DNA of 64,000 nucleotides, from contig CAVPSA010000055.1 in the NCBI GenBank assembly GCA_963707905.1, positions 124,001 through 188,000 on the forward strand. Reading direction: 5' to 3'. Of this stretch, positions 26,390-34,965 are shown in pieces (within the stretch, counting starts at the first letter, position 1; the number at the start of each line of letters is the position of its first letter). Source of the DNA: DASXKD01 sp963707905 (lineage in GTDB: Bacteria > Actinomycetota > Actinomycetes > Streptosporangiales > Streptosporangiaceae). The notes under the pieces are model-generated. The model did not search any database, was not told the origin of the DNA, and was given only the letters and a program-made list of their open reading frames with translations. The position numbers and the translations under genes are program-made.

Positions 26390-26970
26390 GACCGGGATAC
26401 CCGCAGCCCCGCCCACCGTTAAGGGCATGAATGGAATCTGGCGTTGTTCTAGCCGCACGTCAATATGTGCCATCGGCCGCGCCCTTCCTGGATGATCATG
26501 GGGGTATGGCCCATGGGGAATGTCATGTCAAGTCTGAAAACCCCGGCCCCGGCGACCAGGCTCCCCGCCTGATGATCGAGTGGACGGCCGACCTGTCACA
26601 AACTACTCCCGGGCCAGCCCCTCAGGATTAGCGGCAACTAGTCGAGCGCAGCAGGGGGCCAGCGTGTGGCCGGGCCAGCCAAGCCGGCCACACGGCAAGG
26701 CCACAAGGAATCAGCCCCCAGCCCAAGGCGGCCCGCCCGCCCACCCGCACGTCCGCGCCACCCGGCGTCACCGCCAACCTGGCTCAGCGCCGCCAGCTAG
26801 CCTCCTAAGGCGCGCCCAACGGGGCCGCACAGTCACCCCCGGGACCGCCCCGTGCCCAGGGCAGAACTGGACTGATGCCTCCGGATTGTTCCAAAGCCTC
26901 CCAGGGTGTAACCTTGTGTAGTAGACAGATTACCTTCAGTAACATTTCCCGCAAGTGGGCCGGGGAAGCC
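26390..26970. other. Intergenic region with copy A of the dispersed element
   Basis: No gene supported. Bases 26492-26512 hold the box TGATCATGGGGGTATGGCCC, and 26551-26597 hold the tail encoding GDQAPRLMIEWTADL. The following ~190 bases resemble the sequence after the second copy near 28.8-29.0 kb. The last 60 bases are AT-richer and should contain the promoter of the histidine kinase gene. Confidence 0.6.
26492..26790 (+). repeat. Dispersed element, copy A (left of the histidine kinase)
   Basis: Starts with TGATCATGGGGGTATGGCCC, continues with the conserved tail at 26551-26597 (CGCCTGATGATCGAGTGGAC region), and ends in a GGCGGCCCGCCCGCCCACCC stretch. It aligns by eye over its length with 28710-29010, about 2.2 kb downstream in the same orientation. 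Confidence 0.6.
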
Positions 26971-28548
26971 ATGGGGATTCAGGAAACGAATCCCGCAACA
27001 GGCCGTGAATTTGAGCTGACGTCGCGCCTGGCGGCGATCGTTGAGTCATCAACCGATGCCGTGATCGGCAAGGCCCTTGACGGCACGATCACCAGCTGGA
27101 ACAGCGGCGCGGCGGACATGTACGGCTACAGCGCCGCCGAGATGGTCGGGCGCAACGTGTCGATGCTGATCCCCGCGGACCGGCCCGGTGAGCTGGCACC
27201 GATCCTTGCGCGGCTGGCACGGGGGGAGCGGGTCGAGCATTTCGACACGAAACGACGCCGCAAGGACGGAAGAATCATCGATGTGTCGGTTTCGGTCTCT
27301 CCGATCCATGACAGCAGCGGGGCGGTGATCGGAGCGTCGACCGTCGCCCGGGATATGACCGAACGCAACCTAGCGGAGGCCGATCGGCATGCGATCGCGC
27401 TGGAGCGCCACCAGTCGGAGCGCCTGCGGACCCTGGGCCAGCTGGCCAGCGGGATTGCGCATGACTTCAACAACCTGCTGGCCGCGATCCTGAGCTACGC
27501 CGGGTTCGTGGCCGAGGAGTTGGCCGACCGGCCCTCGGTGCGGGCGGATGCGGAGCAGATCCAGGCTGCGGCGCAGCGCGCCGCGAAGCTGACCAGGCAA
27601 TTGCTCATTTTCAGCAGGCGGGAGTCAGCCGAGACAGAAGTGCTGGATCTCAACGTGATCATTGCTGACATGCGCGGGCTCTTGTCGACCAGCATCCTGT
27701 CTGCCAGCACCACGGGGAACACCGAACTGCGAATCGGCCCGGTGGCGCACCTGGCAGCGATCGTCGGCGATCGTGGGCAGATGGAACAGGTGCTGCTCAA
27801 CCTGGCAGTGAACGCCCGGGACGCGATGCCGCAGGGCGGCACCCTGACGGTCGGCACGAGCGCTGTGGAACTCGACGAAGGGTACGCCAGACTACATGCC
27901 GGGATCGTGCCCGGCCCTCACGTCGAACTTGCCGTGAGCGACACGGGGACCGGCATGAGCCCGCAGGTCGCAGCCCGCATCTTTGAGCCGTTCTTCACCA
28001 CGAAGGCAGAGAGTAAGGGCACTGGCCTGGGGCTGGCCACGGTAAATGGAATCGTCACCGAGGCCGGGGGCAGCATGAGCGTCGAGTCCGAAGAGGGCGC
28101 TGGCACCACATTCCGCCTGCGCTTCCCGGCTGCCGGCACCACGCTGGCCGGCCCGGCAGCCAGCATCCAGGGACGCGGAACGACGATCCTCGTAGTCGAT
28201 GACGAGCCAAATGTGCTCGAAGTCACCTCCCGGATCCTGCGGCGGGACGGCTACGCCATCCTCGAAGCCGGCAGCTACGAAGAAGCCATATCACTCGCGT
28301 CGTCGCACGACTTCCAGCTGCTCCTCACCGACCGCGTCCTGCCCGGCACGCGCGGCCCCGCGCTCGCCGAACAGGTCACCGAACTGCGCCCCGGGACGGC
28401 TGTCCTGCACATGTCCGGCTACACCGCCGAAGCGTCAGACCCCCAGCACGCCAACGACCCGGAACTGGCGTTCATTCAGAAGCCATTCACCGCCCAGGCC
28501 CTGCTGGGAAAGATCCATGCCATCCTGGGTGACTCACCACCGGCCTGA
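26971..28548 (+). CDS. Hybrid PAS sensor histidine kinase with C-terminal receiver domain
   Basis: 525 residues from ATG 26971, which follows GGGGAAG. One PAS domain spans residues ~15-125 (TDAVIGKALDGTITSWNSG, FDTKRRRKDGRIIDVSV). The phosphoacceptor is His164 in ASGIAHDFNNLLAAIL, followed by N-box NLAVNARDAMP, G1 VSDTGTGMS and G2 GTGLGLATV. The receiver has VDDEP (D410), phosphorylatable Asp454 in LLLTDRVLPG, and QKPF. There are no membrane helices, so it is cytosolic. No separate response regulator gene adjoins it. It is bracketed by direct repeats of the dispersed element. Confidence 0.93.
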   Translation: MGIQETNPATGREFELTSRLAAIVESSTDAVIGKALDGTITSWNSGAADMYGYSAAEMVGRNVSMLIPADRPGELAPILARLARGERVEHFDTKRRRKDGRIIDVSVSVSPIHDSSGAVIGASTVARDMTERNLAEADRHAIALERHQSERLRTLGQLASGIAHDFNNLLAAILSYAGFVAEELADRPSVRADAEQIQAAAQRAAKLTRQLLIFSRRESAETEVLDLNVIIADMRGLLSTSILSASTTGNTELRIGPVAHLAAIVGDRGQMEQVLLNLAVNARDAMPQGGTLTVGTSAVELDEGYARLHAGIVPGPHVELAVSDTGTGMSPQVAARIFEPFFTTKAESKGTGLGLATVNGIVTEAGGSMSVESEEGAGTTFRLRFPAAGTTLAGPAASIQGRGTTILVVDDEPNVLEVTSRILRRDGYAILEAGSYEEAISLASSHDFQLLLTDRVLPGTRGPALAEQVTELRPGTAVLHMSGYTAEASDPQHANDPELAFIQKPFTAQALLGKIHAILGDSPPA

Positions 28549-29392
28549 ACCAGACAGGCCTGGCTAGTTCCGCCGGCACGCTGACCCCGAAACTTGGTCC
28601 CTGTAAGCGCTAGCGGGCGGGGAAACATGATCATGGCGGAGTGTCACAAGGGCATGGCGCGCCAAATCAGAAACGCCACGTTCACGCTGGTAGATCACGG
28701 GAGTCGGTCATAATCATGGGAGTACTGCCGGTGGGGGTGGCAGAACAAATCCCCAACGCCGACACTGCCGACCAGGGCCGACGCCTGGTCAAGTGGACCG
28801 CCGACCTGTGACAGGCCCGCAGGCTCACCGGCCCCGCCAAGACCAGCGGCCAGGAGACCGCAAGAACTAGCGCCGGCGGGCGTGCGGGATGCTCAGCGAA
28901 GCACCCGCACCGCCCCCGGCACGCGGAAGCACGCCGGCCCACCTTGGCGGCCCACCCACCCGCCCGGCCATCCGCGCCGCCCCCGTCCCTGCCAGCGGAC
29001 CCGCTGCGACCAAGGCGACCGGCAAAGGTGCGCTCTCACGAGCGCGCAGTTGTCCCTACCGACACGACCTTGCAGCGGCACATCCCAACCCGCCCACCAT
29101 GGACCACTCAGCCAGCCCGTGAACCAGGCCCGGCCGCGACCATCTGCCCGTCGCGCTGGCCCGGATACCCCTCACGAAACGTGCGTGACTGGTGACAGTG
29201 CGTTCGTGATCCGCTAACCTCACAGGACCTGCGGTGAAGCGCGCGCAGGGGAATACGGGGATGTCACGCGTCCACCTGGCAGGGGAAGCGGATCTCAGGC
29301 TGAGCGTCCATGCGTGGCTGTCACGCGGTGGCGCTGACGGCCGGGCAGTCCCCCGCTCACCGCCACTTCAGCGGCTAACGGAAGGTTGCACA
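28549..29392. other. Intergenic region with copy B of the dispersed element
   Basis: 844 bases without a supported gene. Bases 28710-28730 hold a variant of the box and 28767-28810 the conserved tail. A 31-codon frame from ATG 28715 (MGVLPVGVAEQIPNADTADQ, then GRRLVKWTADL) covers the element. The remaining stretch up to the surface-protein gene is Pro-rich in every frame and lacks codon bias; its promoter probably lies near 29200-29380. Confidence 0.55.
28710..29010 (+). repeat. Dispersed element, copy B (right of the histidine kinase)
   Basis: Diverged direct copy of 26492-26790. Shared blocks are the ATCATGG-GTA-TGCC-like box, the tail with GACCAGG, CGCCTG, AAGTGGAC and GCCGACCTGT, an AACTAG, and the GGCGGCCCACCCACCC stretch. 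Confidence 0.6.
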
Positions 29393-31122
29393 ATGAGCAC
29401 TGGCGACGCACGTCAGGAGCCACGCCGCCGGCCCTTCCGCGAGCAGGTCCGCGGGCGCAACCGCGCGCGGCCGCTGGCGGTCACCGGTGTCCTCACACTG
29501 GCGGGGCTGGCGGCCGGGCTGATGACGGCCCCGCTCGCGGACGCGGCGGGCGCGCGGCTCCCGCACCTTCGCTTCGGCGGCGGAACAGCGACTTTCACCT
29601 ACACCGGGGCGGAGCAGACATTCACCGTCCCAGCGGGCACAAGCTCCGTCAGCATCACCGCCATCGGCGCGGCGGGCGGCGCCGGGCAGGACTCGACTAG
29701 TTCCGGTGGCGCGGGCGGTCAGGGCCGGAGCGTGACCGGCATCGCCAGCGTGTCTCCCGGCGAGACCCTGTACGTCGAGGTCGGCGGCGTTGGTTTGGCG
29801 GGTTCCATCGGTGGCAGCGGCGGATTCAACGGCGGGGCCAACGGCAGCAGCTATCACAGCATTCGCGGCGGCGGTGGCGGCGGTGCTTCCGACGTGCGGA
29901 CCATCAGCGGCACACTGGGGTCCCGGCTGGTCGTCGCCGGGGGCGGCGGCGGCGGAGGAGGCTCGTCAGACGGCTGCACCGGCAACGGCGGCGCGGGCGG
30001 CAACGCCGGCGCCGCCGGATCAGCAGCGTCGACCGTGACCGGCTGCGGCAGCATTACAGGTGGCGGCGGCGGCGGAGCCGGTACGGGGGCCAGCGGCGGC
30101 ACCGCCGGCGCCCGGGCACGGGTGGTTGCTGCGGAACCGCGGCCAGCGCGGGCACCAGTGGCTCCGGCGGGGCCGGTGGCAACATCGTGGGCGGCGGGGG
30201 CGGCGGCGGCTACTACGGCGGCGGTGGCGGCGGAGCAGGAACGGACGAAATCGGCCCCACCTCCGGTGGCGGCGGTGGCGGCGGTGGTTCCAGCCTGGAC
30301 ACGACAGACAACGGGGCGGTCAGCAGCGCCGCGTCGGTGACGATCACGTACACGTCGTCGGTGCCGGTCGCCCAGCGCCCGTCGCTGCGGGTCAGCCTGC
30401 GGCACCATGGCGTGTTCTACCAGGGGGGCACGGGAGAGTTCGACATCTGGGTCACCAACAACGGCGGGGCTCCGGCCGAGCAGACCACGACCGCGATGCT
30501 GCACGTGCCCGCCGGGCTGAGCATCATCCAGGGCGGCAAGGGCCCTGGCTGGGCGTGCCATAAGGGCGGGCACGAGACCACCTGCCGCCGCTCCTACCCG
30601 ATTGGGGCCGGCCGCAGCGTGATGATCGCCGTCACGGTGCGCGTGAAGGCCGCGGCGGGGCGCACCTTGCACGCGACCGCCACGATCAGCCCGACCGACA
30701 CCACCCCCGCGACCGGCACCTCCACGGACTCGGTGGCGGTCGCCCAGCGCCCGTCGCTGCGGGTCAGCCTGCGGCACCATGGCGTGTTCTACCACGGGGG
30801 CACGGGAGAGTTCGACATCTGGGTCACCAACAACGGCGGGGCTCCGGCCGAGCAGACCACGACCGCGATGCTGCACGTGCCCGCCGGGCTGAGCATCATC
30901 CAGGGCGGCAAGGGCCCTGGCTGGGCGTGCCATAAGGGCGGGCACGAGACCACCTGCCGCCGCTCCTACCCGATTGGGGCCGGCCGCAGCGTGATGATCG
31001 CCGTCACGGTGCGCGTGAAGGCCGCGGCGGGGCGCACCTTGCACGCGACCGCCACGATCAGCCCGACCGACACCACCCCCGCGACCGGCACCTCCACGGA
31101 CAAAGTCATCATCCGGCCCTAG
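29393..31122 (+). pseudogene. Glycine-rich surface protein with two DUF11-like domains, frame disrupted
   Basis: ATG 29393 follows GGAAGG. A long N-region and a hydrophobic stretch (LAVTGVLTLAGLAAGLM) form an export signal. GAEQTFTVPAGTSSVSITAI opens a glycine-rich region like those of PE-PGRS and glycine-rich cell-surface proteins. Near 30105-30121 the frame is lost: GASGGTAG continues in another frame as GGCCGTAASAGTSGSGG. That second frame runs to 31122 and adds two nearly identical 124-residue domains (LRVSLRHHGVFY ... FDIWVTNNGGAPAEQ) resembling DUF11/CARDB adhesion repeats. One missing base explains it; either sequence error or real inactivation is possible. Confidence 0.7.
30367..31101 (+). 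repeat. 372-bp tandem duplication encoding the DUF11-like domain
   Basis: Unit 1 starts at 30367 and unit 2 at 30739. The first ~363 bases agree apart from the CAG/CAC difference near 30421 and 30793 (Gln to His). Such near-identity implies a very recent duplication or gene conversion. Confidence 0.95.
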
Positions 31123-31821
31123 GGTTTGCTTCAAGAAAACAGGCAGGCGCGTCATAGCCGGGCCGTCCACTCAATCGTCAAACGCCGGCTCTGACCAGCG
31201 GGATCAGGGTTGCGGGTATTTGCGTGTCGCGTTCTGACGTGGCCGCAGTGACAAACGCCTGGCGCCGTTGACAGCAGACCAACGTAACCGGGCAAACACG
31301 CCCAGCCTAGGAAGCGCGCCGACGCGTCGTTCCCTCTCACACACAGCACCCGCGCAATGCACGCACACCGCCACGACACGGCGTGCGGCCACTGTGCGCC
31401 CTTCGGCCGTTCCCGTTGTCCCGTCTGCCTGCGGAGACCCCCTGCGGGGGTCTGCCTCCGCCGTTCCCGACCACTCTCCCACCCCAAGGGGACCCCGAGA
31501 GAGTGGTCGGGAACGGCTCCGGCAGCCGGCGAGCCGGCACGCGGGGGGGAACCATCGGGGCACCCATCCCCACAGCCACCAGGGTTCCCCAAAGGTTTCC
31601 CCCCGCACCCCCTTTCCTTTGCCCCTCCAGGCCCACCCCAAGGGCCCGCTACGCGGGCCAGGACACCGGTGGTACAGGCGGACAGCCAGCCAGCGCGGAA
31701 CCTTTCGAAGGCGCAGACCGAAACCGGGGCAGTGCAGGGGAGTGGCGTCAGGAACGGTCCGCCGATTCGCCGGCGCCAAGGCTAAGAGAACGCCGAGCGG
31801 CCAGACTTCGGCTATGCCGGT
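31123..31821. other. Hairpin-rich intergenic region
   Basis: 699 bases between the surface protein and the DUF397 gene. On the minus strand 31153-31199 encodes a dispersed-element tail (AGQSRRLTIEWTARL). Three strong hairpins lie at 31435-31453, 31460-31517 and 31643-31659. A minus-strand frame of 146 codons covers part of it but is Cys/Arg/Gly-rich without family resemblance, so no gene is called. Confidence 0.6.
31460..31517. repeat. 19-bp perfect inverted repeat
   Basis: Arms 31460-31478 and 31499-31517 (CCGTTCCCGACCACTCTC and its complement plus one flanking pair) enclose a 20-base loop that itself contains CCCCAAGGGG. It could act as a bidirectional terminator or a protein site. Two shorter hairpins flank it. 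Confidence 0.9.
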
Positions 31822-32025
31822 TCAGGCCGGGCCGGGCCGGCCGTCCTTGATCTGACCGATGAACGCTTGCCAGTCGGCAGCCGTGAAAGCCAGCCTCGGC
31901 CCGTCCGGATCCTTGGAGTCACGAACGGCAACGCGCGCCCCTGCGGTGCGCGCCACTTCGACGCACCCACCGCCGTTGCTACCGCTGTAGCTTGACTTGC
32001 GCCACGTCACGTGGCTGATGTCCAT
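31822..32025 (-). CDS. DUF397 domain protein
   Basis: 67 residues covering a whole DUF397 domain: WRKSSYSGSNGGGCVEVA, VRDSKDPDGPRLAFTAADW and a C-terminal helix. These proteins accompany XRE/DUF5753 regulators in actinomycetes and are thought to act as their partners, sometimes described as toxin-antitoxin-like. Here the start overlaps the end of the regulator gene by 19 bases. Confidence 0.93.
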   Translation of the reverse strand: MDISHVTWRKSSYSGSNGGGCVEVARTAGARVAVRDSKDPDGPRLAFTAADWQAFIGQIKDGRPGPA

Positions 32026-32840
32026 GACTTCGCCGCTTCTTCCAATGCCGCCAGGGAAGCCGCCCGGGGCAGCGCCTCCCCCCTCAAGATATCCCAGGTC
32101 AAATCCAGCGATGCTACGTCTTTGCGCTCCTCGACAGGCTGGCCCCGCACCGCGCCTTCCTGGTAGCCCACACTCGGCGCGTCCTCGAAGTCCGCCAGCG
32201 CGAACGCGCCCGTCACCCCCTCATGGGCGCCCACGTCTGCCGGGATGACCTCGATCACGATGTGGGGCAGGCGAGCCGCCTCGATCAGCCGGTTGACCTG
32301 CTCCACCATCACGTGCCGCCCGCCGACCGGCCGCCGCAGCACCCACTCGTCCAAGATCACCCACAGCGCTGCCGGGTCGTCGCGGGCCAGTATCTCCTGC
32401 CGCCGCATCCGGGCCGCGACCCGCTCCTCAATCTCCTCACTGGTGATCTTGAACCGAGTCCGGAAGATTGCCCGGGCATAGTCGGGGGTTTGCAGCAGCC
32501 CAGGCACGATCAGCGGCTCAAACCAGCGCACCGTTGCCGCTTCGGCTTCCTTGGCCGCCCAGTCCTGGAACCACGCCGGGAACGCCTGATAGCCCAGCCC
32601 GTCGCCGATCTCCTCCCGAAGCCGCGCCAGCGCGCCTCCCGCCGACAGGGCTGCCTCCAGGTCGCCGGTCACCTCCGGGGTGGGCGCACGCTGGCCCAGC
32701 TCGATCGCCTGGACTAACGAAACGGACTTACTGATCTGCCGGGCCAGCTCGGCGCGGCTGACGCCTGCCTGCTCCCGGTAGTAGCGCAGCATCCCGCCGA
32801 ACACCTGCCGTGGGCTGCGGCCAGACTCCCGCGACGGCAT
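32007..32840 (-). CDS. XRE-family regulator with DUF5753 domain
   Basis: 277 residues from the ATG at 32840, preceded by GAGGAGG; a longer frame upstream is rejected. The helix-turn-helix is FGGMLRYYREQAGVSRAELA with KSVSLVQAIELGQRAPTPEV. The DUF5753 domain includes WFEPLIVPGLLQTPDYARAI, ILDEWVLRRPVGG and IEVIPADVGAHEGVTGAFAL. It is the regulator half of the DUF397 pair and probably controls its own operon; many such pairs occur per actinomycete genome. Confidence 0.94.
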   Translation of the reverse strand: MPSRESGRSPRQVFGGMLRYYREQAGVSRAELARQISKSVSLVQAIELGQRAPTPEVTGDLEAALSAGGALARLREEIGDGLGYQAFPAWFQDWAAKEAEAATVRWFEPLIVPGLLQTPDYARAIFRTRFKITSEEIEERVAARMRRQEILARDDPAALWVILDEWVLRRPVGGRHVMVEQVNRLIEAARLPHIVIEVIPADVGAHEGVTGAFALADFEDAPSVGYQEGAVRGQPVEERKDVASLDLTWDILRGEALPRAASLAALEEAAKSWTSAT

Positions 32841-33002
32841 CGCTTTCGCCTCCTCACACACGCAGCGCACCCGGCCAGGCCACTGGCATACACCCGCCAA
32901 GCTGCACACACAGCCAGCCGGCAACCCGTCATGTAGCCATTCCCAACCTATTCCCGCGGCTACAGGCTGTGGAGCAGCAACCAGGCCAGAGAAGAGGACA
33001 TC

Positions 33003-33290
33003 ATGCCAGCCATCCCCAGCCCCGGCGACACCACCTGCCAGGCTGCCCTCGAACGCCTCGACGCCGCGCTGGATCCCGCCGAGTTCGCCACCACGTTAAC
33101 CGCCAGCCCCGGCGTGCGGCCCCGCCTGACCGTGACCAACCGGCACGCGGCGATCGGGGATGACATTTGGGCGGACAACCGGGCCTACTACTACTCGTGG
33201 GGGGAATGGATCGCGCCCATCAGTGACCCGGCGACCGCCGCCCGCATGATCAGCACGGTCCTGCGTGCCGTCCCGCAGCCCGCCTCATGA
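33003..33290 (+). CDS. Hypothetical protein associated with XRE/DUF397 loci
   Basis: 95 residues, no membrane segment. RPRLTVTNRHAAIGDDIWAD and YYYSWGEWIAPISDP, then AARMISTVLR, recall small actinomycete proteins encoded divergently from XRE/DUF5753 regulators. It has no catalytic motif. Its ATGA overlap with the next gene indicates an operon. Confidence 0.75.
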   Translation: MPAIPSPGDTTCQAALERLDAALDPAEFATTLTASPGVRPRLTVTNRHAAIGDDIWADNRAYYYSWGEWIAPISDPATAARMISTVLRAVPQPAS

Positions 33291-33577
33291 CTGACAGCCA
33301 GCCCCCCGCTCCCGGCCACGACGAGATCATCATGACTGCCTCAGCGGCCTCGGCCGTGTGCCACAGCCGGGAGCATGCCCGGCTCGGCGTGCTCGCTGAG
33401 GTTGTGGTGACCTTCGGGGAGCTGGGCACCCGCTGGCAGCCCGATGCGGTCTTCCAAGACTGCTGGGGCCGCTCCTACCCGATGTGCGGCGAGTGCTTCC
33501 AGGCGATCCGCGCAGTCGCCCAGGCCCGCCGCCCCGCTCTCGTCATCACCGGCACCAGCGCCGCTCCAGCCGGGTAA
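33287..33577 (+). CDS. Hypothetical small protein with paired cysteines
   Basis: 96 residues, coupled to the preceding gene (start within its stop). The sequence contains CHSREH and a later YPMCGECFQ, which together could bind one metal ion. No family is recognised. The C-terminal ~15 residues are Ala/Thr-rich. Confidence 0.65.
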   Translation: MTDSQPPAPGHDEIIMTASAASAVCHSREHARLGVLAEVVVTFGELGTRWQPDAVFQDCWGRSYPMCGECFQAIRAVAQARRPALVITGTSAAPAG

Positions 33578-33898
33578 ACAAGCTCCCGCGCGGCCGGCTG
33601 GCGCGCCCCGGCGCCCTGGCCGCGCGGGACCAGGCGCGCCCTGACCAGGGATGGAACGCCAGCGTCAAGGCCGGTGCAATATGCCTTCAGCAGGCTTATC
33701 CCGTGGGTCCCGGCAGGACTCCCGCTTGCTGCCGGAACCCACACCAGTCCGATGGGGGGCAAAGGGGTTCCATCGTGGCGGGAGCACTGCTTTCGGCCCG
33801 GGTTCGTCACGGCAGGCTGCTGTGCCTGGTCTGGCGGGTGACCGCGGCCAGGCTCAGGTGTGCGCGCAAGGTGAACTCGCGGCTCTCCGCTGTTCGCC
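33578..33898. other. Gap holding a hairpin; recombinase catalytic domain absent
   Basis: 321 bases in which the N-terminal resolvase domain of the following recombinase remnant would be expected, but no frame encodes it. A 14-bp inverted repeat with one mismatch (33703-33716 and 33729-33742) is the only clear structure. Confidence 0.5.
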
Positions 33899-34949
33899 GC
33901 TGATGAGCCCATTGATGTGGAAGGGATGAACGCCACCACGATCCTGGTGCGGCGGGTGAAGCAGGGCATCGCGGAGTGGTACCGGTTCCAGATCAAGGAG
34001 AAAGCCTGGAAAGGGCTCCGCGAGCACGCCCTGGACGGATGGAACATCGGGCCCGCCCCCTACGGGTACGCCCCCGAGCGGGATCCCTCACCCGGTCCCG
34101 GTCAAGGCCGCCCAAGGCCGCACCAAGACCCGCCTCGCCTTAGCCCCCGAGCGCGCCCCGGTCGTCGCCCAGATCTACACCTGGCGGACCGAAGACCACC
34201 TCGGCGTGCCCGAGATCACCGCCCGGCTCAACATAGACCACACCGCCTACCCGCCACCCGATGAAGCCACCGGGTGGACCAACGCCGGGGTGACCTCGAT
34301 CCTGTCCAACCCCAAATACACCGGGCACATGGTGTTCGGCCGCCGCCGCACCCACGCCGGCAAACGCGGCCGCCCCGTTCCCCAAGACCAGTGGCTCTGG
34401 ACCCCGCAGCCGACCCATCCGGCGATCATCACCCGCGCCACCTGGAACACCGCCCAGGCCGCCGGCGAACAGCACGGCACCAGCCCCGACAGGGACACCC
34501 CGCACCCCCGCGCCCGCCGCACCTACCTGCTGCGCGGCCGGGTCCGCTGCCGCCCTTGCCGCCGCCGCATGCACGGCGCCACCCGCCCCTCCACCCGCTA
34601 CTACAGCGGCGGCCCCGACGTGGACCACGTCTACTACCTGTGCCCCCACGATTCCCACAACCCCCGCCACCAGGCCCAGGCCGCCGACCACCCGGCTACC
34701 GTCTCGGTCCGCGAAGACGTGTTGCTAGAACAGGTGCGCCGGTTCTTCGCCGCCCGCATCTTCGGCCCCGACCGCGCCACCCTGCTCGCCGAGCAACTGC
34801 CCGCCGGGGCAGCCGAGGACGCGGCCCGCAGGGAGAAGCTGGCCGCGATCATCGCCGCCAGCGAAACCCCCGACCTCGCCGGCCTGCTTGCCACCCAAGA
34901 TCATGTTTCAGACTTGGCATCACAACCTGGGTGGGCCATACCCCCATGA
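33899..34949 (+). pseudogene. Decayed large serine recombinase
   Basis: The remnant starts abruptly at ADEPIDVEGMNATTILVRRV and continues VKQGIAEWYRFQIKEKAWKG and YGYAPER, the middle of a large serine recombinase. At about 34080 an extra G shifts the frame. The next frame resumes IPHPVPVKAAQGRTKTRLAL and reaches the recombinase domain (NPKYTGHMVFGRRRTHAGKR) and the zinc-ribbon-like region CRPCRRRMHGATRP. The N-terminal catalytic Ser domain is missing. The C-terminus is cut near 34900, where a dispersed box starts. It contains a TTA codon (near 34138), rare in such genomes. Non-functional. Confidence 0.88.
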
Positions 34950-34952
34950 TCA
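34903..34952 (-). repeat. Dispersed box, copy D, at the end of the recombinase remnant
   Basis: Read on the minus strand it contains TGATCATGGGGGTATGGCCC followed 15 bases later by CAAGTCTGAAA. Both blocks and their spacing are the same in copy A (26493-26539). Confidence 0.85.
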
Positions 34953-34965
34953 CATTCATGGACCT

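Noticed and set aside
31152..31592. 146-codon minus-strand frame in the hairpin-rich region
   Set aside because: No codon bias or family resemblance, and it spans strong inverted repeats; only its last 15 codons resemble the dispersed element.
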